From contig NC_088776.1 of NCBI RefSeq assembly GCF_954871325.1, positions 35,946,508 through 36,010,507 on the forward strand: a stretch of DNA of 64,000 bases. The letters run 5' to 3'. Numbering within the stretch: position 1 is the first letter of the stretch; every line of letters begins with the position of its first letter. The translations under genes and the position numbers were made by a program. The stretch comes from Gordionus sp. m RMFG-2023 (Eukaryota > Nematomorpha > Gordioida > Chordodea > Parachordodidae). Below are positions 1 through 11,800 of this stretch, one piece after another. The notes below the pieces were generated by a model. The model made no database searches, was not told the origin of the DNA, and saw nothing but the letters and a program-made list of their open reading frames with translations.

Positions 1-332
1 TCCGTATATTTTGAATAGATTTGTATTTGGGTGTTTTCAATATGGTTTTATATAAATTATATTCTGTAACTGTTTTGGGTAAAAAAATTTGAGGCATTAA
101 AAAAATTTTTAAACTAATATTAAAAATAAAATAATTGTATTAATATAAATTTTCAAAATGTAATAATTTAGATATTCCATGAAAATATCTCGCCCAATAA
201 GATTCTTAATGCATATTGAAATGAATTTCCATTTCAAATGTATTAATTTAGAAATTCTATGAAAAAAATCTCACCCAATACAATTACTAATTTATATTAA
301 AATTATTTATTGATAATTCATATCAGTTATTT
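1..332. other. AT-rich intergenic sequence
   Basis: No reading frame, RNA gene or repeat that I can recognise. The last eight bases (agttattt) are the left copy of the target duplication of the next element. Confidence 0.5.
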
Positions 333-523
333 CAGAGACTTGCAGGTCAGGCCCTAAGCCCGGTCCGGGTATACACGGGTCATGTCGTATTTTAGTTTTT
401 TTAATATAAGTACCCAGGCATTTTAAAACCAAATATTTTAAATTACCATTAAAAATAAATATATTTTTTTTAAAAAAAAAAATCCGGGCCGGGCCGTGCA
501 AATAGTACCACTGCAGGTCTCTG
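333..523. mobile_element. hAT-type MITE, CTGCAGGTCTCTG family
   Basis: A 191-bp element with inverted ends CAGAGACTTGCAGG and CTGCAGGTCTCTG, flanked by a perfect 8-bp duplication agttattt (325-332 and 524-531). The interior has GC-rich islands of the GGCCCGGGCC type just inside each end and an AT-rich middle. An 8-bp duplication is the hAT hallmark. It has no coding capacity; a conceptual 64-codon frame across it is accidental. Related copies occur at 13841-14098, 41691-41911 and 54845-55178. Confidence 0.85.
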
Positions 524-531
524 AGTTATTT

Positions 532-1967
532 TATTCCTAAAAATTTAAAAGGGAAAGTATTAAAAATTGAATAAAATATGGGTAGGAACGTATGCTGGAA
601 GAATTTCAGCACCTGCCTCTATATAAAACTATAAAATTAAATGATTTTGAAGTTCCCAAAAAGATATCTCAATCATAGGTAATTTGAGCTATTTTTATAG
701 TAACCGCATATACTCCTCAAATTAATTCATGTACATAAAATATATCAATTATTTATTTAAACTGCTAAAAATATTTAGTAGCTTCCGGAATGTTACAAAC
801 TATGGGAAACCATCGTTATGCAATTGAAAAATGATATGCATGAATAAAAAGTGTTAGTGTTTCAAGAACAACCTTAAATTTCAACGAAATGTTATATAGC
901 ATTGAAGAATTGTTGCAATAAATAATTTTTTTTTAATTCGGATTTTTTAAAAATATATATTCATGTGAAAATATTTAATATTTAAAATATTTAAAAAAGA
1001 TTCCTAATAAAACGTGGAGATTCAAGATCTCGAATTCCCACGTCGGGATTCCGAATCCCACATGATTCCATATCCCAATACGACATATACAAAAGAATTA
1101 CAAATAAAATTATTGTTTTTAAACTTTAATCGATATAATAAAAATATAAAACCCAGGCTGGGCCGGATTTTTTTTTTAAAATCCATAGTACCTCTGCAGG
1201 CTTTTGATAGTTATTATATTTATATAAATATATGATCTTACAATTGAAATTCAAATATTATGCTAATTTAAAAACTGCTCAAATGATTATGAAATCAAAT
1301 TTTTAAAATTGCACATTTTAAATTTAAAAACTGCAAAAAATTAATTCTCTTTTTAAAAGTTTTTTTGAAAAAAAAAATCGGAATGTTACATACAAAACAC
1401 CTAACATTAGATCATAATTGTCATTAATTCTTTTTGAATTAAGTAAGATTGCATGCTTATCGAACTTATAAAACTTGTATTGAAGTGGGAAGAAATAGCA
1501 AAAATATATTTATATTTCTTAGTAAAGAGCAATTGCGTCATTTGCTCTTATTCTAAAATGTGAATTATGTTTGTAGGCATGCACACTTAAATAATAAATA
1601 CAAGTGTACTGCGCGTTTTATCCCTCCCTAGCGACTGATGGCTTAGAAATAATTTAATACAAATAAGATTTGATTCTGATCTCTAAATTGGAATATTATA
1701 TATAAATATTCATGAGGATATTAGAATATTCATTTATAAATAAAATATGATTATATAAATTTTTTCGATTATTATTTATTTATTTTATCTAAAGTTTTAA
1801 AATTTAGAAAACTTGTATATATTTATAATAATAATAATTTTTTTTATTGAAAAATTTGTTTTAATTTATTTATATTTATATTTATATTAAAAGATTTTGG
1901 ATATATACTTTAATTCGATAGGATCAGGCCCGTGCGAACAGGGGAGTGTCGGGGCAACGACCCAAGA
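532..1967. other. Intergenic, with a partial MITE end
   Basis: AT-rich sequence without recognisable genes. Around 1150-1205 there is a partial copy of the GGCC-rich MITE family (GGCTGGGCCGG followed by an A/T run and CTCTGCAGG). A small GC-rich patch at 1921-1967 just precedes the hAT element. Confidence 0.4.
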
Positions 1968-3450
1968 CAATGGCGTAGTCAGGATTTTCTTATTGGGGGG
2001 AGGGGGGTAGCTTCGCCTTATAAGCTTCCCATTTTTTATGAACACTCAATTGCTTACATCTTAATCTATGTTAAAATTATTTAAAATATTTTCATATAAC
2101 AAAATTTTAGAAAGTATTTCATTATAGATTTTATTTATTATATAAAAATACTTTAGCATAAATGACATTCCTTTATTTTATCATGTATTTATTTTTATTA
2201 TTTAAAATAAATTTCAAAATTTATTCTATAAAAACTCTATTTAAAAAAAAATTTAGCAATTACATAAAATATTAGTAATTCTTATGCAAATAATGGTTTT
2301 TAAAAATTATGACGATATTATCAAAATATAATTACTACACAGTATTTTGTTTAAAAATTGTATTAATTGCATAAATTTTAAGAGTTAATATAAATAATAT
2401 AAAAATATTATAATAAGGATACGAAAAAATTTGATTATAAATATTATATATTAAACTAATATAATAATATTGCAATTATTTGATTTAAATTTGCGAGGTC
2501 TACTTTTCTCTGAGATTTTGCTAATTCATCTGGAATCAAATTTTTATGTAGAATAATCTCTTTATAAATATTTAATAGGGTTAATTTAAACGTTTTTCAC
2601 CGGTGGTATTTCTTAAATAAGTTTTTAATCTTTTTAAAGTTGAAAAAGATCTTTCATTAGTGCAGATACTAATTGGTAAGGTAGCTAGAATAATTATTAA
2701 GGTTTTGATATTAGGCAGGGAATCTAAAGTGCAATTACACATGGAAAGGGCCTGCAGAGCATTTTTTGGTAAAAGAATACTCTATAAGATTTTTATACCA
2801 AAATCCCACATCACAAAAGTATCATATGAGCCTACTAAATCATCAGCGTAAAACTCTCAGATTTTCTTAATATACTCTCATGTTTTAAGTGTAATCAACA
2901 GTTTGAGCGATTGAATGTCAAGAAACTACTCTAGGTTTAAAATTTTCAATTCCAAACATATTAGAATCTCCTTTACTTTATATTTCATGAAATTTTTCAT
3001 TCACATTCTCTCTGATATTTTGATATTTCAACAATATCCTTTGCTCTATTCATAACCTCTCTTAAATCCAAATCAATTTTTTGTGGCATTTTGATAAAAT
3101 CATATGTATAATTAAATAAAAAGTAAATACATTGAATTGATATTAAAAATTGTGGCTTAATAATAGCCTGCAAAAGATTCTCAGCATCTGCTGAATCTTT
3201 TTCCTTGCTTGATATATAAAATTTCAGTGCTGCAAATACAACATCATATAGTTCAATAAAGAGTTTCACTGACTCTTGTCCTTCAGTGAATCTAGCCGGA
3301 CAAAATCTTTTTAGTTTCTTTTTTTGATTTTTTGAGTCAATGTCATGCATGATACGTTTGAATAAACAGCTCCTAGTTGTTTTTTAAATTTCAAGCATTT
3401 ATTATCAATTTAGTAAATTTTTTTATTTTTCATCCCATGCTTACGTCACG
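1968..3450 (-). mobile_element. hAT-like DNA transposon (DUF4371/ZMYM type), decayed
   Basis: The left end reads CAATGGCGTAGTCAGGA followed by G-runs (1996-2010), and the right end reads ATGCTTACGTCAC; this resembles the CAGTGGCGTA.. ends common in this transposon group. Between them on the - strand lie remnants of a DUF4371-type transposase (2590-3350). I could not find a clean 8-bp target duplication, so the exact borders are approximate. A stretch around 2100-2190 is clearly similar to 21150-21230, inside another element of this window. Confidence 0.7.
2590..3350 (-). pseudogene. hAT DUF4371-type transposase remnant
   Basis: The upstream part (2997-3350, 117 codons) contains LKRFCPARFTEGQESVKLF, matching the family's 'L..lCpTRW..R' block, then a helical core with ELYDVVFAALKF. 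The C-terminal part (about 2590-2780) contains TNERSFSTLKRLKTYLRNT, matching the hAT dimerisation/catalytic C-terminal block ERSFSTLKRIKTYLR. Stops between the two parts and TRW changed to ARF show it is inactive. The family catalyses cut-and-paste transposition of its own element. Confidence 0.85.
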
Positions 3451-5614
3451 AAACCAACGGCATTAAACTATTTCAAGGGCCCCCAAAATTTTGTTTCTTA
3501 TGTATCTAAAAATATAAATCGTAATTTTAAAAATATATAAATATTACATAAATTAAATGCTTAATATTACTTAATTTATTTATTTACTCCAAATTATTTA
3601 TATTTTACTATAATATATTGCATAAATATAGTGTTGTAAACGAACCCATTCAACAAATGAATAAAATTCATCTTTAAAAAAAACAGAGGATTGCTTATCA
3701 AAAAATTTCAAACTAAAGATAAAAATTATATTTTTAATTAAATTTCCTAAAATAAGATACGTATTCATTATATATAACATGACAATCCCATCTCAAGCTG
3801 CTATCAAACCCTTTTTTAGTTTTATAATTAAACCCTTTTTATAATTTATATTGTAATTCATATATTATCTTTGTTTTATATTTTTATAATACTTTTTCTA
3901 TGCAAAATAAAAATATTGAATCAACTGCTAATGTGGTTTTATTTGGCAGTTATTAAATTTAAAATGAATTTTTTTTAAATTTATAGATTTGCACGAATGT
4001 ATTTACTAATTTGACCACCTTTATCTATTTTATAAATGAACGTTGAACGCAATTAATGTACGACGAAGGCTTATTCACTATCATGTAAATTAGGAGGTTT
4101 TAGTAGATAAAAGTTTTTGCACTATAGGATGGAGGATTTATAGACCGCACAAAATTATATTTCTTAAAATATTTAATTATAAGGGTGATGTGAGCAAAAG
4201 ATAAAGTAAGATAATAAAAAAAGAAATAAAAGACAGCTCTCAAAATGCAAGGAAGGAAATAAATATGTTAAAACGACTTCTATATTTTTAGAAAGTCCTG
4301 CACTCTCATTGATTGTCTTGTTATGCGAATACACCTGTAAGAGACTCTATTTTTTATCTTCATTTTTTTAAAATGATTTTTTCTCCCTATGTAGAATGTA
4401 AATCTGTTTTTTACGAAGATTTTTATTTCACGAAATATATATTTCCGGGAAAGGGTTACAATGCAACCAATTTGGGGAAAAACATTTTCCTGACCCCTAG
4501 ATTCGGTATATAAAATATATCCTTTGATCATGATCTAGATTTGCTGGGACAAAATATATTTTTACCAGTTTTTCCTTTTTAAAAAAAATCCTTAGTAATT
4601 ATATTCTCCGAATTTAAATTATTTGGGAATAGCACCGGGAAATGTTACAATGATGTGCACAAATCATTTCAATAGATATTTTGGCATTACCCAAACTATA
4701 TACCTGATATTGATATATTCATTGTATTGAAGGGTTGGTGGATGTTTTTACTCGCATCATAAAATAAATCGAATCGATATTTAAAAATTTATTTAATATC
4801 TATTAATATATAAGAAATTAATAAAATATTTGTGAGGATTATTGGCAAATTAAATTAATGGAAATTTTTAGCTTTGAATTTTTTTTCAGACATGTAGAGA
4901 TCGAATTTTTAGGCCAGCTCCACTATCTCGAATTTAATTTTTAAAAAATTTTAGGTCCAGCCTAGATTTTTAAGTAATATTTTTTGCCCGATCTGGGTTT
5001 TTAAAACTTAGTCTTTTAAAATATTTTTAAATTAATTTTATTGATTTTTTTAATACAATTTTTATTGCCCTCTCGGAATTTTTTTAAAAAATGGTCATAG
5101 TTTTAATAATTTACATTAAATTGCCCGTTTTTTTTCGTTTTGACTAAGAACATAGATAAAGAAGGCAGAAAGTATATAAAATATAAAACGATTATTTAAA
5201 TAGATGGTAAGGAGAAGAAGTAAGTGAAAATTTGAAATAGAACACCAAACTTACATTCGTACGGATAAGAGCCATGCTAAACCTGTCTGATCAAACCGAT
5301 TTTTAAATTTTTATTCAAGCCAGACACGAACCTCGGAGAAATAATTAAATTATTATTTTTTCCCAATTCTTTTATAAATCTTCCTTTAAAATAAATATTA
5401 TAATTTTATCATTAATTTTTTTTATCTCGGACCTTATTTTGAGTCAGGTAGAATCCAATGCAAAAAAATCGGCTGGATCGGTTGGTTAAATATAATCAAG
5501 CCGAATATGAAAGAATTGGTTTGATGGGCATTTATATAAATATTATTAAGGTTCACTATGATAAAAAAGAAGGAAAAAAAACTAACTATATATATATATA
5601 TAACCTATCTATAG
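3451..5614. other. Sequence upstream of first detected SGSM exon
   Basis: AT-rich, with a GGCC-type repeat fragment near 4900-5000. I searched for the N-terminal RUN-domain exon expected before 5615 (an SGSM-type 'EEAVTRKFVHEDSSHII' segment ending in phase 1) and did not find it. The frame open from 5458 into the exon shows no RUN similarity before 5615. Confidence 0.45.
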
Positions 5615-5855
5615 CCGTAATAGATGTCTGTCTTTCCCATGGATTAAAACGCCGGGCCGTTGGGCTATTCCGTACTAACACAACGACGGCACTCTTGCAT
5701 AAGCTGGCTAAGAAGGGTGGGCCGGCTGCAGCTTTAGTCAAAATACTGAATGATGAAAAGACTTTGCAGGAAGCTAGCAAGAAAATGATAAATAACGCGA
5801 ATCGGTCCGATAGCGGGGTTCCACCTACTCCGCCTCTATCGTCCGGGATTATCAT
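5615..5855 (+). CDS. SGSM1/2: SGSM exon 1 detected (RUN domain, C-terminal half)
   Basis: Acceptor ctatctatag, donor gtaagt. It encodes [19 protein letters not shown] and [16 protein letters not shown], aligning with the SGSM1 RUN block around AVEACVLHGLRRRAAG. It begins with two bases of a split codon, so an earlier exon ending in phase 1 must exist. It leaves phase 2 (AT), which fits the next exon exactly. Confidence 0.9.
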
Positions 5856-8800
5856 GTAAGTGCAATTTTTTTTGTTCTGATTTGATTCATTTTTTTATTT
5901 ACATTTATTATATTCCGTTTTAGTTGCTAATAAAAAAATATGATTCAGAATGGGGGGGGGGTGGGTATTTATAATTTAATTATTAATCAATTTGGATGTT
6001 AATTTATAAAGGATTTAATCAGTTAGTTCAATTTATTTATCTTTTCTTTGTAAATTACTATTTAACCTGGATATTTATTTGCTAATTATCATTCTGTGAA
6101 TACATGACTCGTAAAATTCTAAAGATTAGTATCATACACTAGGTTTTGAAGAATTCGAATCAATATCCCTTTGTTCTATCATTTTAACATCTTTATTTAA
6201 ACTTATAATACATTTTTAATTTATATATTTTATATATTCATTTATATTATATACGAACGATTTAATCAATTAATTTATTTTTCAAATTTGAGTCGATATT
6301 TTTTTGCACTCATTCGGACCTGGGTTCTACGATTATTTTTATAGGAGCAGAGGTATATATACAGGGCTCTGGGTGTGTCCATTTTATGGCCCTACCCAAG
6401 TAAAAATTTTGTCCAGCTATATCCTTGTTATTTTTTACCACCCGCCTTTGCCAAGGTTTGTAAAATAATTTGTTCCCCCCCCCCCCCCCTTGGTCCGGGT
6501 TTTAAAAGTTGATTTTAGGCCTAAACCCGCACATAAGTCTAATATTATTAAAGGTGACTTTTTCATAATCCTAGGTTAAAATTACTCATAATTCAATTAT
6601 ATGAGATTTTTCTTCTTTTACAAAACCTTCAACTTTATACTTTATAATATGCCAATATTTCGAAAGCTTTAAAATTTTTTAAGGCCGAACACTTAATATA
6701 ATTTACGTCTTATATGAAATCGTTTGGGAAAAGCGAAATAATCTTTATATTTTTATTTACATATATATTGAAATTTTATATTATGCTTTTAATTTTAAAA
6801 TGTTAAGGGTATCATTAGCACTCATCCATAATAATATATTTAATTTTCCAATAAACCTAAAATATATTTATATTTTTTATGAATTAGGTGCATTTCGTTA
6901 TAATATAATAAATATTTTTTGGATTGAAAGTTATTAATTATAAAAGTAAATAAATCAATAGAATATTTATAAATATTTATGCCTATGTTTTAATAAGTGA
7001 TATTATTAGCTAAAAAAAAATGCAATAATAGCATTTATAGTTATTTTAAGCCAAAATATTACCTGCGAATTCAATTTTTTCAGCTTGGGTACTTATTTAT
7101 TTTAAGCTGGATTTACCAAATTTGAAAAATAAAGATTTTTAGACCCTAACCGGCTCTGATATTTATTTAAGCATTTTCAAAAAACGTTTGAAGTAGATTT
7201 ACCCTTCCCTGCTGGTGCCATGTAGTTTTAATCCTTTTTTATACACGTATGTTTTATGGCACCTTAATTATAAACAATATATAATTTTAACTCCATCTCA
7301 ATGGAGACGACGAACCTCCAAGCTAATTCATTATTAAATTATACATCCCCTTTAAAAAATATATTTATTTGGGTTAACAATTGAATAAAATATTATGTAA
7401 ATTTAACGATATAATATTATTTATATTTATACTTAATACTTACCTGGATTTTTTTATTTATTCGTTTCTTATTTAGTGATTTCTTTTTTAAAGGTCGAAA
7501 TATAATCGATAATATTTTTTTTACCAATAATAAAAAATATATTAATAAAAAGATAACTTATATAATATTTATAGCCCTTTTATTACTGCAATATAATTTC
7601 CCTAAATGTAATATTTTGCAAAGTCTTATTCCCATAATCTTAGGAATATTGGATAATGTAGCTAACATTATTATAGGATATAGTGAAGTTCTCGTTATTA
7701 ATAAAAAAAAATTTATATAACCTGCTCATAAAGTTTGTGCAGATTTAAAGGCATATATTTTACGCGCACGATAAAATTTATGGCAGGGAACCTTATTCTC
7801 ATTTTTGCTGCCGATGCAGAGTACCCCCATAAGGATCACTCCGGACCTCAAAGACGCGTATTTCCTCCTGAAAAAAGTTTTCCTTTATTTTCTAAAAATC
7901 TTACTTCACCCCCCCCCCCCCCCCCCCCCCCCTCCTTCAACCCATACACGGATTCCATAAAAGACGGTTTAATTTTTGCTATACAAAGGTTTGAATTTCT
8001 TTTGGCGAAAAAGTTTTGGCTATTAATCAGCTTTAGTGAAGATCACGGTTAGGTCAGGAGTAGTGTTGTTAAACGGCTCGTTTTGAGCCGATTTTTAAAA
8101 ACGGCTAACTCAATATTTCATCCAGAAAAATATTACGCAAGCCTGAAGATTTTGCTTATAGAAGGAATCAAGGTTTAGACATATATTATCGAAATTTCAA
8201 GATTTAGGCAATATTTTTCTGGCTAAAATATTGAGTTAGCCACTTTGAAAAATGGGCTCAAAACGAGCCGTTTAACAACACTAGTCAGGAGCCATAAAGA
8301 CGAAACCTAACCAATATAAATACCAAACCATGGTCCGAACTGATTTATATCTTGGTCTTAATACCTATATAAAAAGATTAAAAATAGCAAAATTTGATTT
8401 GTTTTGCAAATAGAAAAGTAATAAAATATGACTAATATTACAGTAACAACAAATTATATATTTTATAAAATAATGAGAGCAGCTTCATTAAAATTAGATT
8501 GAGATTTATCCTAATCTCATTTTTATGTCAATACGCAATACACATAAACATTATTGATTATATAATCTTCCTTGATAACTACTTTTCTTTGTTGCCATCT
8601 GATTTAGAAAATAATATTTACAATGAATTGAAGGTCATTAATTGACCAAATAATTTTGACTAGTAAAGATAGACAAGGTGGCAACGAGCAAACTTTTTCC
8701 ATTGAAGGAGCTCATTCTTTAATTTTTTTTAACATTATCAAAAATGAGGTAATTATTTTTAAAATGAGCAAAAAAGAAAATTGGCTTTAAAATAAGTAAT

Positions 8801-11800
8801 TCTACCTAAAATTTATAAATAATAATATCTAAATAAAATTAAATATCTTTCAGGCAAGGATTTAAGGGGCTTAAACGCCTATATCCCCCTCCCCTTCTAG
8901 ATTTGTGTATGAATAGAACCTGGGTATAAACTGTGTTCTTAATATCGTTTATAATATTTATAATTAAAAAAGAGAATTTAAATTTAACTAGACCAATCAC
9001 AGAACCTATTTTAAAGATCAAAACGTCTAGGGTTGGTCAAACCTATAAACTGGACCGCCGATTCTTACTAATCAGCTTTAATATTTTGTGCTAGATGATG
9101 GTTTATCATGCATGGATATTTTTTTGGTTGATATTTCTAGGCATATCGTCTGAGTAAATGACAAAAATGAAAAATGTTTCGTTTGTAAAATTATTCTAAT
9201 AAAGTATTTAATGTTAAAAACTCAAATTATTTATAAAAAATTTTAACCATCCTGAATGATGCAATTGTGTCAAATCCTTAAGATTTTCTTGATGTAGTTG
9301 CGCCTGCCTACCTTTTAGGGGTTAATTATAAAATTTTGATTTTTTAAATACATTTAAAAAAAGGTATTTGTATCGATAGCACTTTTTAGAATCTCTATCG
9401 GTATCAGATTTGATGTTGCCAATTCTACTTAAGCACCAGAATTTATATTTACTTTTTTACTAGTACAATCATTCAATTTACTAAATTGATGTTTCCAGTG
9501 TTTCAATTATATCATAATTCATAACCGCATATAAGTTATCATTTTAGAAAAATTACAAACATTCGATTTAATGATATTTTTTTTAAATATTTGTTTAGGT
9601 TTTTTTTACAAGAATTGTTAACGATACTTTGAAAGTATCGAATCGCTACAGATCAAATTCTAACGATAAAAATATCTTACCCAAATGTATATACACAAAA
9701 AAACATCGATAGTTTTTGAATATGTTTTTAGAAATAATTTATTATTACTAATAGCAATATTTAACATTAACATCAATACTAAATATTATTATTTGATTTT
9801 AACATTTCAAAGTTTTTATTAAGGCGATATCCTCTCCTATTAGTAAAACATTTTTGGCGGCACCGAATAAGCCTTTAACTGATGCGCTGATAGGAATGGA
9901 ATTCTTTTATTTTATTTAATGAATAATTATTTAATAATAGAAAAATTATTAAAAATGGCAAAATCTTCTAAAAAAAATTATCAACATTTTGCTTTAAAGT
10001 TAAAATACGTTCATCAAATAATTTTTAATATAATCTTTGTTTAAGATAAAATGTAAAATAACTCGATTTAATTTAATAAAAACAATTTCAATATTTTTTT
10101 TATTATCTGAAAATAAATTTTATATTTCCAAGCTTTTTTTCATTGAAAAATAAAGTCAACAAGATGGTTTTTGATACCGATAGTTGTACATAAAATATAA
10201 ATGTACAGACACGTGAAAATGTTAAAAGTATCAACGATACCATACGATGTATATGAAAACTCTGGTTTTTACGAAGTATAAATTGATATAAAGATAAAAG
10301 TTTCATAGGTACTAGGTAGATGGATGTACTGTACGCGTTATAAAACATGTTTGGATTTTATAATTTTACAAAGAGCCGAATTAATTTTATAATATGATAT
10401 AGTATTTACACTAATTACATTTTAACTAATATCATTTTAATAATAATTTTATTTAAACTTTATGTTTAGAGAGAGGGAAATTGTATAAATTATCTGTTTT
10501 TTTTAAAATATACTCTGCCTAGTATTACTTATTTTTTTTCGTAATATTTATAATTACAATATCATAAATATTTAATGATAGAATTAATTTAATTTATACA
10601 TCATTACATTATATACGATATTTATTTTTATTCATTATGTATTATTTATGTATAATAAAATGAATGTATAGTTAATATAGTTTTTTTTTCTACGAATATG
10701 TAATGTACTTTGATAATTTAAATTAATTGAATATTAATTACAATATGAATAGACGATTCTAATGTCGGCTTGTTATATCATATCATATCTTTATTAATTA
10801 TTAATATTATTTTTTAAGTTCCTATTATATTATTTGTTAGATTAATTATCAAACATTTAGCATCGTATTCCTTTTTTTCAAAATTTTATTACACTAATGC
10901 CTTTTTATAGATAAGATTAAGAAGGCAGTTAAACAGTGACGTTCGCTAGCTCATATTATTTACTCGTGCTATAGAGCCAATTCTTCAGGCGTGCTGAAAA
11001 AATTGTTTACTCTTAAGGAAAATTTAATGTATACTGAGTAGTGTTGTTAAAGTAACTAGAGGTAATACATTTTTGCTAAAAAATAACTGTAACTAGTTAT
11101 GTTTTAAAAATTGTAACTAGTAAGTAACTAGTTATATTTTTTAAAATGTGACTGCCCAAAGTAACTAGTTACTTCTAAAAATATGTATGTATAAATCTAA
11201 ATAATATATTCAAAAAATTAATTTTATTTCTAATATGTGAATTGATCATTGAGAAAAAAAATAAAATAATATATTAAGTAGTGTTGTTAAAGTAACTAGT
11301 TAAAATTAAATTTTTGCTAAAAAATAACTGTAACTAGGTATATTTTAAAAATTGTAAATAGTAACTGTAACTAGTTATATTTTTGGGAATGTAACTGCCG
11401 TAACTAGTTACTTTTAAAAATATTTATGTATAAATCGAAATAATATATTCTAGTAATTAATTTTATATTTAATAAGTTTTTTTAAAAAATAATATAACTA
11501 TTTATTAAAATTATAATACTCTATCTATATTCAATGTAAAAATATATAATTAAAAGAAGATAAATAAAATAATGTATTTAGGTTTGGTCGGCGGGGCTTA
11601 ATGACCCATGTATAGATATACATTTGGATCGACAAATTTTGATTGATATTCTTTATCGTAGGTAGAAGCCTTTTTTGGATCACCTGTGATTAAACATAAC
11701 CTTTGCACATTGTTTTGAATAATTTTAGGATCCAAATGATCCACAGGTGTCTGAGACTACCAGAAAAAACAAAAGTGGCTATATTTATTTGTTTTTGTAT

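Noticed and set aside
5586-5855. 89-codon - strand frame
   Set aside because: Shadow of the RUN exon.
7735-8052. 105-codon frame with a proline run
   Set aside because: The prolines come from a long C-run; the frame bridges a fossil patch and has no coherent domain.
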